From the NCBI RefSeq assembly GCF_017308015.1, contig NZ_JAFKFW010000003.1, positions 1 through 64,000 on the forward strand: a DNA stretch of 64,000 nt, given 5' to 3'. The DNA comes from Allobosea sp. (GTDB taxonomy: Bacteria; Pseudomonadota; Alphaproteobacteria; Rhizobiales; Beijerinckiaceae). Below the pieces are notes generated by a model. The model was not told the DNA's origin. It saw nothing but the letters and a program-made list of their open reading frames with translations, and did not search any database. Positions within the stretch are counted from its first letter, which is position 1; each line of letters begins with the position of its first letter. Below are positions 27,012-37,945 of this stretch, piece by piece. Both the position numbers and the translations under genes were made by a program.

Positions 27012-28367
27012 ATGAGCGATTTTGTGTCTCTGATCATAGACCAGATCCAGCGTCGCCTGATGGCGATCGGCTTTGGAGAGGCACAGCGCGAGCGCTTGCA
27101 GCGCTATCGCCCGCTCGTCGACCAATTGATCGAGGGACTGGTCAGGACCGATTTCGAGCGGGCCTTCGTCATCCACCCCCCGCTCCGCGACACTGTCCTC
27201 CCGGTCGCCGAGGCGCTCTACCCCGCCGAGGCGAACCATTTTCGCCTGCTGTTCGCCGGTGCCTTCGACGCGAGCTACATCGCATCGATGGGCCGTCTCT
27301 GCCAGATCGAGCGGCAGGCCAATGTCCGCAGCCGTGCCCGCGCCTCGATCGCCTTCTCTCTGGTGCGCGAAATCTGCCTCGCGAACCGGAGGCGCTCGCT
27401 CGTCTCGCCCCGGAAATTCGCCGAGGATATCTTCATCATCGAGCGCATCCTGACCTACGACGTCAACACTGCGATGACGATCAGTCAGGAGATCGAGGCA
27501 AACGATGCCCGTCGCCGCACTGCCACGCTCGATGAAGCTGCCGCAAAGCTGAAGATCCGCATCGCCGATCTCGACGACACGATCAGCGACGCGGTCGAAC
27601 AATTCGTCGCGACGGCCGCCGAGACCGGGCGGACCACCGATTTCATCAAGGAGATTGTCGGGAAAGTCGCGAGCGCCTCGGTGGTCGTGCGCGAGAGATC
27701 GCTCCAGACCGCCGCCGCGACCGAAGAGATGTCGGCCAATATCGCCGATATCGGCCAGCGCGCCCGGCAGAGCCTGACGATCACCCACCAGGCCGTGATC
27801 GATGCCGGCGAGATGAACGAGGCGGTCGTGAGACTGCGGGAAGCCACCGGCAATATCGGGAAGGTCGTCGGCATGATCGCCGACATCGCGGCGCAGACCA
27901 ATCTGCTCGCGCTCAATGCCACTATCGAGGCCGCTCGTGCCGGCGAGGCAGGGCGCGGCTTCGCCGTCGTCGCCGCCGAGGTGAAGTCGCTCGCGACCCA
28001 GACCGCCAGCGCGACGCAGGATATTGCCGGCCAGATCGCCGAGCTCGCAGCCAGCGCCGAGGCCTGCGGCACCCATGCCGCCGCCATCGCCGCCACGGTC
28101 GATGCGATCCGCCTCGATTCCGAGGCGATCTCGGAAGCCGTCACCCAGCAGAGCACGGTCACCGCCTCGATCGCGCATGATGCCGCGACGGTTGCCGACA
28201 GCTCGGCCGAGGCGATCGAAAGCGCCAATGCCGTCAACGGCACTATCGACCTGACCCAAACCGCGCTGGAACGGGCAAACACCGCCGCCGCAGGCATCGC
28301 GCGTCAGGTCGGGGCAGCGGAGGCTGCCGTCACCCAGGCTCTGGCCGCACTGCGCGAAGCCTCCTGA
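27012..28367 (+). CDS. globin-like sensor chemotaxis protein lacking the proximal histidine
   Basis: A 451-residue soluble chemoreceptor. Residues 1-160 resemble the protoglobin sensor of globin-coupled receptors (for example [20 protein letters not shown]), and the C-terminal half is a signalling domain with [20 protein letters not shown]. Aligned by eye with HemAT, the proximal heme ligand falls on Glu100 in [11 protein letters not shown], so heme binding by the usual histidine seems lost. No membrane segments are seen. It lies between coxS and coxG on the opposite strand, so it interrupts the cox locus. Ligand unknown. Confidence 0.85.
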   Translation: MSDFVSLIIDQIQRRLMAIGFGEAQRERLQRYRPLVDQLIEGLVRTDFERAFVIHPPLRDTVLPVAEALYPAEANHFRLLFAGAFDASYIASMGRLCQIERQANVRSRARASIAFSLVREICLANRRRSLVSPRKFAEDIFIIERILTYDVNTAMTISQEIEANDARRRTATLDEAAAKLKIRIADLDDTISDAVEQFVATAAETGRTTDFIKEIVGKVASASVVVRERSLQTAAATEEMSANIADIGQRARQSLTITHQAVIDAGEMNEAVVRLREATGNIGKVVGMIADIAAQTNLLALNATIEAARAGEAGRGFAVVAAEVKSLATQTASATQDIAGQIAELAASAEACGTHAAAIAATVDAIRLDSEAISEAVTQQSTVTASIAHDAATVADSSAEAIESANAVNGTIDLTQTALERANTAAAGIARQVGAAEAAVTQALAALREAS

Positions 28368-28479
28368 AGCACTCCCCCGTCAGTCTGGGAGAAGCAAGGC
28401 CCGGCCCCTGAAAGCTCGCGCGGAAACGGGACACCCGTCGTTGCGCAGATGCCGGAGCGGGCGCGAGCATGGGACGGGC

Positions 28480-28932
28480 TCAGCCCTCGCTCACCGCCTT
28501 GGCGAAATTGGCGAAGAACTCGTCGGCCAGCTTTTTCGACACCGAATCGATCAGGCGCGAGCCGAGCTGCATCAGCTTGCCGCCGACCTGGGCCTCGACC
28601 TCGTAGCGCAGAAGGGTCTGGCCGCCCTCCGCGTCGCTCAGATTGACCCGCGCCCCGCCCTTGGCGAAGCCGGCGATCCCGCCCTCGCCCTCGCCGGAGA
28701 TCCGGTAGCCGTTCGGGGGATCGAGTTCACTGAGCTCGACCTTGCCCTTGAAGGTCGCTTTCACGGGGCCGAGCTTGACCTTCACCACGGCCGAAAGATG
28801 CGTGTCGTCGTCCTTGGTGAGCTGTTCGCAACCCGGAATACAGGCCTTCAGCACCTCGGGATCGTTGAGCTTGGCCCAGACCACGTCCTTGGCGGCCGGC
28901 AATGTCGCCTCGCCGTTCATCGTCATCGCCAT
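28480..28932 (-). CDS. coxG: CoxG family SRPBCC protein
   Basis: A 150-residue CoxG protein (SRPBCC fold), recognised by EATLPAAKDVVWAKLNDPEV followed by LKACIPGCEQL, the classic opening of carbon monoxide dehydrogenase subunit G. In Oligotropha CoxG helps anchor or recruit the hydroxylase at the membrane; the C-terminus here is short and lacks a clear hydrophobic anchor. It has its own position 1.7 kb upstream of coxS on the same strand, separated by the globin-like chemoreceptor on the other strand. ATG 28932 has GGAGACATG before it. Confidence 0.92.
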   Translation of the reverse strand: MAMTMNGEATLPAAKDVVWAKLNDPEVLKACIPGCEQLTKDDDTHLSAVVKVKLGPVKATFKGKVELSELDPPNGYRISGEGEGGIAGFAKGGARVNLSDAEGGQTLLRYEVEAQVGGKLMQLGSRLIDSVSKKLADEFFANFAKAVSEG

Positions 28933-29079
28933 GGCATGTCTCCAGCATAGGGTCACCGCGGCGCGGACGATTGCGGCCGGCGCGGTTCAAAGGTTATCCA
29001 GTTCCCTATCCATGGTCGCAAAGCGCCCGCTTGCACAAGAGGCGTCAGGCCGGAAGCCTCGGCACATCGGGGAGAACCG

Positions 29080-30339
29080 ATGCTGGAACTCACATCCGAC
29101 GAACGCGCTGTCGCCGACGGCGGAGCCGGCCACGGCGCGGCCATGGCGATGCGGATCGTGGCCGAGGCCGCCCGCCTTATGGGAGCGCCGCGGCTGATCC
29201 CGATCGCCTCCGCCCATATCGACGGCGCGCTCTACCACGGCGATTCCGGCACGCTTTTCGCCGAGAACCTGGTCGCAGGCGGTGCCCGCGTCGGCGTGCG
29301 CGCCAGCCTGAATGTCGGCTCGCTGGCGCCGGCCGGCTGCGCCGCGATCCGCTTGGCCGCACATGAGCGCGACATGGCCCGGCGCATGATGCGGGCCTAT
29401 GAGGCGATGGGCTGCGAGCCGAGCTGGACCTGCGCACCCTATCAGGCCGGCCATCGCCCCGCGCAGGGCAGCGACGTCGCCTGGGGTGAATCCAATGCGG
29501 TCGCATTCTGCAATTCGGTCCTCGGCGCCCGGACCAACCGTTATGGCGATTTCCTCGACATCGCCTGCGCCATCAGCGCCCGCGCGCCGGATTACGGCCT
29601 GCACCGCCCGGAGAACCGGGTCGCGACCCTGCTGATCGACGTCGGCAGCCTCTCCCGCGCGCTCCGCTCCTCCGACGTGTTCTATCCCGTGCTCGGCACC
29701 ATCCTCGGCCGTCGGGCCGGCAGCGATGTCGCCGTGCTCGAGGGTCTGCAGGGTTGCACCACCGAAGACCGGCTCAAGGCGCTCGGCGCAGCCGCCGCCT
29801 CCGCCGGCGGCGTCGGGCTCTTCCATGTCGCGGGCGTGACGCCCGAGGCCCCCGACGTCGCGACCGCGCTGGGCGGCGCCGCGCCGCGCGAAACGAGCGT
29901 GCTGACGCCGAACGACATCGCCGCCGCCCTCGCCCAACTCTCGACGGCCGGAGCGACAGGCCGTGTCGACGCTGTCGCGATCGGCTCGCCGCATCTGTCG
30001 CTGGCCGAGATCGAAGCGCTCGACACCCTCATGGCGGGCCGCAAGCTGAAGGTGCCGCTCTACGCCAATACCGGCCGCCACGTGGTCGGCCCGCTGGAAG
30101 CGCAGGGCCGACGCACAGCGCTGGAGGCGGCTGGCGTCGTCTTCGTCGTTGATACCTGCGTCGTCGTCACCCCGATCCTGCCGGAGCTGGAGAATGCGGT
30201 GCTGATGACCAATTCCGGCAAGTTCGCCCATTACGCACCCGGCAATACCGGCTACGCCGTGACCTATGGCTCGCTCGCGGAATGCGTCGAGAGCGCGGTG
30301 GCCGGCCGCCTTGTCAGGGAGCCATGGGCCTGGAAATGA
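29080..30339 (+). CDS. aconitase X large (catalytic) subunit
   Basis: A 419-residue AcnX catalytic-domain protein (former DUF521). Recognisable parts are MLELTSDERAVADGGAGHGA at the N-terminus, CAPYQAGHRPAQGSDVAWGE near residue 125 and LMTNSGKFAHYAPGNTGY near the end; the cysteines in the 125 region and near residue 360 are the likely cluster ligands. Characterised bacterial AcnX enzymes dehydrate cis-3-hydroxy-L-proline; the archaeal form acts on mevalonate 5-phosphate. The former is more likely here. The stop overlaps the small-subunit start. Confidence 0.92.
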   Translation: MLELTSDERAVADGGAGHGAAMAMRIVAEAARLMGAPRLIPIASAHIDGALYHGDSGTLFAENLVAGGARVGVRASLNVGSLAPAGCAAIRLAAHERDMARRMMRAYEAMGCEPSWTCAPYQAGHRPAQGSDVAWGESNAVAFCNSVLGARTNRYGDFLDIACAISARAPDYGLHRPENRVATLLIDVGSLSRALRSSDVFYPVLGTILGRRAGSDVAVLEGLQGCTTEDRLKALGAAAASAGGVGLFHVAGVTPEAPDVATALGGAAPRETSVLTPNDIAAALAQLSTAGATGRVDAVAIGSPHLSLAEIEALDTLMAGRKLKVPLYANTGRHVVGPLEAQGRRTALEAAGVVFVVDTCVVVTPILPELENAVLMTNSGKFAHYAPGNTGYAVTYGSLAECVESAVAGRLVREPWAWK

Positions 30340-30755
30340 CTGGCATGGAGCTGAAAGCGGAAATCCTGCTGCCCGGCCATGCCGTCGCGGGCGTTTGCCT
30401 GGCCCTCACCGCCCCGATCAGCTTCTGGGGCGGCGTCGACCCCGCGAGCGGCGCGATCATCGATGCCCGCCATCCCGAGCGCGGCCGTAACGTCGCGGGC
30501 CGTATCCTCGCCCTGCCGGGCACGATCGGTTCGTCCTCGGCCTCGGCCGTGCTGCTGGAGCTGGTCCATGCCGGCAGGGCGCCGACAGCCCTGCTGATGG
30601 ATGCGCCGGACGCCATCCTCCTGCTCGGCCTCGTCGTCGCCCGCGAGATGGGCTGGTCGACGCCGCCGGCCTTCCGCCTGCCGGCCGCCGACCAGAAGGC
30701 TCTCGCCGATCGCAGGGTCGCGATCTCGGCCCAGGGGGTTATCAGCGTCGAGTGA
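30336..30755 (+). CDS. aconitase X small (swivelling) subunit
   Basis: A 139-residue AcnX swivel-domain protein (former DUF126). It contains ISFWGGVDPASGAIIDARHP and GTIGSSSASAVLLELVHAG, the family signature with the active-site serine. ATG 30336 overlaps the large-subunit stop (ATGA), so the two subunits are coupled and probably made in equal amounts. No proline racemase, reductase or transporter of hydroxyproline is beside it, so the pathway rests on family knowledge alone. Confidence 0.92.
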   Translation: MTGMELKAEILLPGHAVAGVCLALTAPISFWGGVDPASGAIIDARHPERGRNVAGRILALPGTIGSSSASAVLLELVHAGRAPTALLMDAPDAILLLGLVVAREMGWSTPPAFRLPAADQKALADRRVAISAQGVISVE

Positions 30756-30769
30756 GATGGAGAGTGCCG

Positions 30770-31285
30770 CTACACCGCGCTGAAACCGCGATGGCGGTAG
30801 ATCAGTCCCGCCCCACGCCCGGCGCCGCCGAGGCCGACGACCTCGCCGATGACGATGCGGTGGCTGGCGACATCATGCGCCGCGACCATCCGGCAGTCGA
30901 AGGCCGAGATCGCATCGAGCAGGACAGGCGCCCCGGTGGCGAGCGTGCCCCAGCGGGCCGTATCGAAGCGCGCCTCGCCCTCGATTCCGCGCCGGCTGGC
31001 GAAGATTTCCGCGAGATCCACGAACTGTTCCGGCAAGGTGTTGATGCAGAAGATTCTGTTCGCCTCGATCGCCGCCAGCGTGCGGCTGCCGCGAGCGATG
31101 CAGACGAGAACCGTCGGCGGCGCATCCGACACGGAAGCGACGGCCGTCGCCGTCAGCCCGATGCGTCCGCCGGAGCCGCTGGTGGTCACCACATGCACGG
31201 CGCTCGCGACCCGCGCCATGGCATCGCGGAACGCATGGGCCTCCGGATGGTCCAGCGGCGGCAAGGGATGGGCGGTCTTCGTCAT
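30770..31285 (-). CDS. flavin reductase family protein
   Basis: A 171-residue FMN-binding split-barrel protein, with AFRDAMARVASAVHVVTTSG at the N-terminus and the GLTATAVASVSDAPPTVLVC segment that binds flavin. Family members reduce free FMN with NAD(P)H to supply two-component monooxygenases. No monooxygenase partner is adjacent. It converges on the AcnX small-subunit gene with a 14-base gap. ATG 31285 is preferred over a longer frame to 31402 because MTKTAHPLPPLDHPEAHAFR is the usual N-terminus. Confidence 0.9.
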   Translation of the reverse strand: MTKTAHPLPPLDHPEAHAFRDAMARVASAVHVVTTSGSGGRIGLTATAVASVSDAPPTVLVCIARGSRTLAAIEANRIFCINTLPEQFVDLAEIFASRRGIEGEARFDTARWGTLATGAPVLLDAISAFDCRMVAAHDVASHRIVIGEVVGLGGAGRGAGLIYRHRGFSAV

Positions 31286-32090
31286 CGGCTCGATCAGTTC
31301 GATGTCCAGGCTGCGGCGGAACCGCAGTCCATGTAGAGATTCGAAACCGCCGGCGCCAGCCACGGCGGAGCCGGCGGGTCGCCTCCACACGCCGTCGAAC
31401 ATGGCAGGCAGCCTTATCCCTCTCCGTTAACGGGCCTTCTTCCACTGGCCGCTGCCGGAGCGCGATATCGCGAGGGCGACCGAGCAGGCCCGGCGCATCT
31501 CGGCAGACGGCAGCCGGGCCGAAACCTGATCGGAGGGCGCGCAAGCCGGCATTGCATCCCGAAGACCTGGGAGGCCTTCACCCCCGATTCCCGCGAAGCC
31601 GCCTCCGGCAGGACCACGGAACCGCCCCGGATCACGCGTCGGGATATCGAGCCCGGCGCCTTCGAGAGACTCACCCTTGCGTCACGCGGCGAACGCGGAA
31701 CAGGCCTCACGGACAGGTCGCGACCCGCCGCGCTGCGGCACTGAACCATGCATTTTTCCGATCCAGCGATCGACTTTTCGTATTCGTCTTTGGGATGATC
31801 TCCCCCCTGACGCATGGCGTACCGTCACCGCGGCAGCGGCAGGAAATGCGGTCTGGCGGAGCTTTGATGCCCTGCAACGCAATGTTCATGCGTAAAATAC
31901 CGTATACACCGCATAGCATTCCGCACATTTTTTGCCCTTTTGGTTCGTAATTGCTTTTGACAGAAATTTGGCGCGGAGCGATTGTCCCCGGCACGAGCCA
32001 TTGGTAGCTCTGCACAGCAATCGCATCCCGCATGCGCCGGTGTCATGCCGGTGACGAGAACGGGAGCTGGTTCGAGGGGTCGGCGTTTTC
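31286..32090. promoter_or_regulatory. long gap with the liv operon promoter region
   Basis: This 805-base region separates the divergent flavin reductase and livH genes. I see no credible gene. The left half is GC-rich and featureless. From about 31880 to 31990 it becomes AT-rich. A TTGACA box lies at 31957-31962 with a poor -10 candidate (GATTGT) 17 bases on, so the liv operon promoter is plausibly here. GTATAC at about 31904 is a small palindrome. The transcript leader would be about 100 bases. Confidence 0.4.
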
Positions 32091-33014
32091 ATGGAAGTTT
32101 TCCTGCAGCAGCTCATCAACGGGCTGACACTGGGATCGATCTACGGTCTCATCGCCATCGGCTACACGATGGTGTTCGGCATCATCGGCATGGTGAACTT
32201 CGCCCATGGCGACATTTTCATGCTCTCCGCCTTCATCGCGCTGATCTTCTTCATGCTGATCACCGCGGTGGTCGGCACCGGCGCCGGCATGGTCATGCTG
32301 GCGCTCGTGGTGGTGCTGGGGCTGGCGATGTTCGTCACCTCGCTGTGGAACTGGACGATCGAGCGCGTCGCCTACCGGCCGCTGCGCGGCTCCTTCCGCC
32401 TCGCCCCGCTGATCTCGGCGATCGGCATGTCGATCTTCCTGATGAACTTCGTGCAGGTCGTGCAGGGCCCTCGCAACAAGTCGATCCCGCCGCTGCTCAA
32501 CAAGTCGATCACCCTGATCGAGAGCGCGACCTATTCGGTCCAGATCTCCTATAAGCAGATCGTCATCATCCTGACGACCGCGGTGCTGCTCGCAGCCTTC
32601 TGGTACGTCGTGCAGAAGACGCCGCTCGGCCGGGCCCAGCGTGCCTGCGAGCAGGATCGCAAGATGGCCGCGCTGCTCGGCATCGACGTCGACCGCACGA
32701 TCTCGATCACCTTCATCATGGGTGCGGCGCTCGCGGCCGTGGCCGGCGTAATGTACCTCGTGCTCTACGGCGTCGTGAATTTCGCCGACGGCTTCGTCCC
32801 CGGCGTGAAGGCCTTCACGGCGGCGGTGCTCGGCGGCATCGGCTCCCTGCCCGGCGCGGTGATCGGCGGGCTGCTGATCGGGCTGATCGAGGTGATGTGG
32901 TCGGCCTATTTCACCATCGACTACAAGGACGTCGCCGCCTTCGCCATCCTGGCGATCGTGCTGGTCTTCATGCCCTCCGGCCTGCTCGGGCGCCCGGAAG
33001 TCGAGAAGGTCTGA
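32091..33014 (+). CDS. livH: branched-chain amino acid ABC transporter permease LivH
   Basis: A 307-residue inner-membrane permease with about eight helices. The N-terminal [20 protein letters not shown] and [20 protein letters not shown] are the LivH hallmarks, and [19 protein letters not shown] is the loop that contacts the ATPases. It is the first gene of livHMGF-DUF6867-livK. The livM gene follows after four bases. Substrate may be branched-chain amino acids or other amides; permeases do not settle this. Confidence 0.96.
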   Translation: MEVFLQQLINGLTLGSIYGLIAIGYTMVFGIIGMVNFAHGDIFMLSAFIALIFFMLITAVVGTGAGMVMLALVVVLGLAMFVTSLWNWTIERVAYRPLRGSFRLAPLISAIGMSIFLMNFVQVVQGPRNKSIPPLLNKSITLIESATYSVQISYKQIVIILTTAVLLAAFWYVVQKTPLGRAQRACEQDRKMAALLGIDVDRTISITFIMGAALAAVAGVMYLVLYGVVNFADGFVPGVKAFTAAVLGGIGSLPGAVIGGLLIGLIEVMWSAYFTIDYKDVAAFAILAIVLVFMPSGLLGRPEVEKV

Positions 33015-33018
33015 GCCC

Positions 33019-34403
<1,385 letters not shown>

Positions 34404-34404
<1 letters not shown>

Positions 34405-35266
34405 TGGCCACGATCCCACACCGGACGACACCACAGGGCCGCGCCCTGCTGGAGGTCGAGCAGGTCACCATGCGTTTCGGCGGCCTCACCGCCGTCAACG
34501 CCCTCTCCTTCCAGGCCCATAAGGGCGAGATCACCGCGCTGATCGGGCCCAACGGCGCCGGCAAGACCACCTGCTTCAACTGCATCACCGGCTTCTACAA
34601 GCCGACCCAGGGCATGGTCTCGCTCAACCATGACGACGGCACGAGCTACCTGCTCGAACGCATGCCGGACTTCCGCATCTCCTGGAAGGCCAAGGTCGCC
34701 CGCACCTTCCAGAACATCCGCCTCTTCGGCGGCATGACTGTGCTGGAGAATCTGCTCGTCGCCCAGCACAACCCGCTGATGCTCGCCTCCGGCTTCACCT
34801 TTCTCGGCGTGCTCGGCATCGGCGGCTACAAGGCGAGCGAGAAGCAGGCGATCGAGAAGGCCAAGTTCTGGCTCGACAAGATCAACCTGACCCATCGCGC
34901 CGACGACCCCGCCGCCGACCTGCCTTATGGCGACCAGCGCCGGCTGGAGATCGCGCGGGCCATGTGCACCGACCCGGTCCTGCTCTGCCTCGACGAGCCG
35001 GCGGCGGGCCTCAACCCGCGCGAGAGCCTCGATCTCAACACGCTGCTGCTTTCGATCCGCAAGGATATCGGCACGGCGCTGCTGCTGATCGAGCACGACA
35101 TGTCCGTCGTCATGGAAATCTCGGACCATGTCGTGGTGCTCGACTACGGCACCAAGATCGCCGACGGCACGCCGGCCGAAGTACAGGCCGACCCCAAGGT
35201 CATCGCCGCCTATCTCGGTGTCGACGACGATGAGGTCGAAGAGGTCGAAGCGGAGGTCGGCATCTC

Positions 35267-35270
<4 letters not shown>
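34404..35270 (+). CDS. livG: branched-chain amino acid ABC transporter ATP-binding protein LivG
   Basis: A 288-residue ATPase. Walker A is IGPNGAGKTTCFNCITGFY; the Q-loop is ARTFQNIRLFGGMTV; Walker B is PVLLCLDEPAAGLNPRES, preceded by a signature region PYGDQRRLEIARAM in place of the canonical LSGGQ, which is normal for LivG. ATG 34404 overlaps the livM stop by one base. The acidic C-terminus (DDDEVEEVEAEVG) is longer than in E. coli LivG. Confidence 0.96.
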
Positions 35271-36022
<752 letters not shown>

Positions 36023-36024
36023 CG

Positions 36025-36399
36025 ATGCAGGGCATCCTCTACGAAGAACCGACGATCTGGCTCTTCCTGCTGGTGACCGTCGTCATGGGCGGCTGGCTCG
36101 CCTGGATGGCCGGCCGCGCGATCGCGGTGACCTGGCGGCCGAACTGGCAGCTTTTCATCTACATGCTGGTGCTCGGCCTGTTCGTGCGCTTCATCCATTT
36201 CGCGTTGTTCCAGGCGACGCTGCTGACACCGCACTACTACATCGTCGACACGATCGTGCTGATCGCCTTCGGCTATGCCGGGTGGCGTTACACCCGCGCC
36301 AAGCAGATGACGCGGCAATATCACTGGCTGTTCGAGCGCGCCGGCCCCTTCGGTTGGAAGCCGCGCGCAGGCGCCGTGATCCGGCCTGAATTGCTCTAA
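36025..36399 (+). CDS. small membrane protein of the liv operon (DUF6867-like)
   Basis: A 124-residue protein with three predicted helices (about residues 11-32, 40-62 and 70-88). It begins MQGILYEEPTIWLFLLVTVV and ends with a basic and aromatic tail. It resembles a small family I associate with liv operons of Hyphomicrobiales (DUF6867), but I name it from memory and no function is known. It follows livF after two bases and precedes livK, so it may assist the transporter. Confidence 0.75.
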   Translation: MQGILYEEPTIWLFLLVTVVMGGWLAWMAGRAIAVTWRPNWQLFIYMLVLGLFVRFIHFALFQATLLTPHYYIVDTIVLIAFGYAGWRYTRAKQMTRQYHWLFERAGPFGWKPRAGAVIRPELL

Positions 36400-36528
36400 A
36401 AGCTAACGAGCTTGTCGCGTGACAGACCATCGGAAAAGCGCAAGACTGCGGTTCACGGTGGCCAAAACGCGCCGAGACGGGCGGCCCGTCCAGCCCGTTG
36501 ATCAATCAATACAGGGGAGTTGCATCAC

Positions 36529-37644
36529 ATGAAGAAACTGCTGTTGGGCGGCATTGCGCTCGGCGCGGTCCTTGCCTTCTCCGGCATGGCCAACGCGCAG
36601 ATCAAGCTTGGTGTCGGCGGCCCGATCACCGGCCCGAACGCCGCGTTCGGCGCGCAGCTCAAGAACGGCGCCGAGCAGGCCGTCGAGGATATCAACGCCG
36701 CCGGCGGCGTCCTCGGCCAGAAGATCACGATCTCGATCGGCGACGACGTCTCCGATCCGAAGCAGGGCGTCTCGGTCGCCAACAAGTTCGTCGGCGACGG
36801 CGTGAAATGGGTGCTCGGCCACTTCAACTCCGGCGTCACCATGCCGGCCTCGGAAGTCTATGCCGAAAACGGCATCCTGATGATCTCGCCTTCGGCCACC
36901 AATCCGAAGATCACCGAGCGCGGCCTGTGGAACACCTTCCGCACCTGCGGCCGTGACGACCAGCAGGGCGGCGTCGCCTCGGCCTATCTCCTGAAGAACT
37001 TCAAGGACAAGAAGATCGCCGTCGTCCACGACAAGACGACCTATGGCCAGGGCCTCGCCGACGAGACCAAGAAGGGTCTCAATGCCGGCGGCGTCAAGGA
37101 AGTGCTCTACGAAGGCGTCAACGCCGGCGAGAAGGACTTCTCGGCCCTCGTCTCGAAGATCAAGGCCTCGGGCGCTGACTACCTCTACTGGGGCGGCCTG
37201 CACACCGAAGGCGGCCTGATCGTGCGCCAGATGCGCGACCAGGGTCTCAAGACGATCCTCGTCTCGGGTGACGGCATCACCACCGACGAGTTCGCCACGA
37301 TCGGCGGCCCGGGCGTCGAAGGTACGCTGATGACCTTCCCGCCGGACCCGCAGAAGCGCCCCGAAGCCGCCTCCGTCCTCAAGAAGTTCGAGGCCAAGAA
37401 CTTCAAGCCGGAAGCCTATACGCTCTACAGCTACGCTGCGGTCCAGATCATGGCCGAAGGCGCCAAGCGCGCGAACTCGGTCGACCCCAAGAAGATCGCC
37501 ACGGCGCTGCATGGCGGCCAGCCAGTCAAGACCGTGATCGGCGATATCGGCTTCGACAAGAAGGGCGACATCACCCGTCCGGACTACACCGTCTACACCT
37601 GGAAGAAGGGTGCCGACGGCAAGATCACCTATGTCGAGAATTGA
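36529..37644 (+). CDS. livK: branched-chain amino acid ABC transporter substrate-binding protein
   Basis: A 371-residue periplasmic binding protein. The signal peptide is MKKLLLGGIALGAVLAFSGM and is cut after ANAQ. The mature start IKLGVGGPITGPNAAFGAQL and the segment ISPSATNPKITERGLWNTFR match LivJ/LivK/BraC. ATG 36529 has AGGGGAG nine bases upstream. It lies 129 bases behind the small membrane gene and has the strong terminator at its end, so it closes the operon or has an extra promoter in the gap. Ligand is probably leucine, isoleucine or valine. Confidence 0.95.
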   Translation: MKKLLLGGIALGAVLAFSGMANAQIKLGVGGPITGPNAAFGAQLKNGAEQAVEDINAAGGVLGQKITISIGDDVSDPKQGVSVANKFVGDGVKWVLGHFNSGVTMPASEVYAENGILMISPSATNPKITERGLWNTFRTCGRDDQQGGVASAYLLKNFKDKKIAVVHDKTTYGQGLADETKKGLNAGGVKEVLYEGVNAGEKDFSALVSKIKASGADYLYWGGLHTEGGLIVRQMRDQGLKTILVSGDGITTDEFATIGGPGVEGTLMTFPPDPQKRPEAASVLKKFEAKNFKPEAYTLYSYAAVQIMAEGAKRANSVDPKKIATALHGGQPVKTVIGDIGFDKKGDITRPDYTVYTWKKGADGKITYVEN

Positions 37645-37677
37645 TCTCGAGAGCTGATCCCGCCCCCTGAACACGAC

Positions 37678-37711
37678 GGCCCGCCCCGGAACCTCCGGAG
37701 CGGGCTTTTTC
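37678..37711 (+). terminator. factor-independent terminator of the liv operon
   Basis: A GC-rich hairpin with GCCCGC and GCGGGC arms extended by CCGGA/TCCGG-type pairs closes over a short loop and is followed by TTTTT at 37706-37710. It starts about 35 bases past the livK stop. Confidence 0.85.
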
Positions 37712-37945
37712 ATGGGCTGCAGCGGCTGCGGCGAGTAAAATCAGCGACGCCGGATCGAGAGACGTTGGAATGCCCTCCCTTGTGCCGTTTCACCAGGCTT
37801 GACCTGCAGGCGTCCGGCGAACTCCAGCAGCGAGGCCGCAACAACCATAACTCCTATCAATGAATATTACACAACCATTGGTTGCATAGAACTGATTTGA
37901 CCGTTACCTTGCGGCAGCCCCGATACGGTGGCCCGGGAGGAAAAC
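37712..37945 (+). promoter_or_regulatory. upstream region of the unassigned secreted protein gene
   Basis: Between the liv terminator and the 37946 gene the DNA becomes AT-rich from about 37840. An inverted repeat CAACCA-T-TGGTTG lies at 37872-37884, and a TTGACC box at 37897-37902 has only a weak -10 partner. The repeat lies 62 bases before the start codon and could be an operator. No gene is seen. Confidence 0.4.

Noticed and set aside
31414-31815. A 133-codon minus-strand frame, and overlapping plus-strand frames, in the gap before livH.
   Set aside because: No ribosome binding site, no family signature, and Arg/Pro/Ser-rich composition; left as non-coding.
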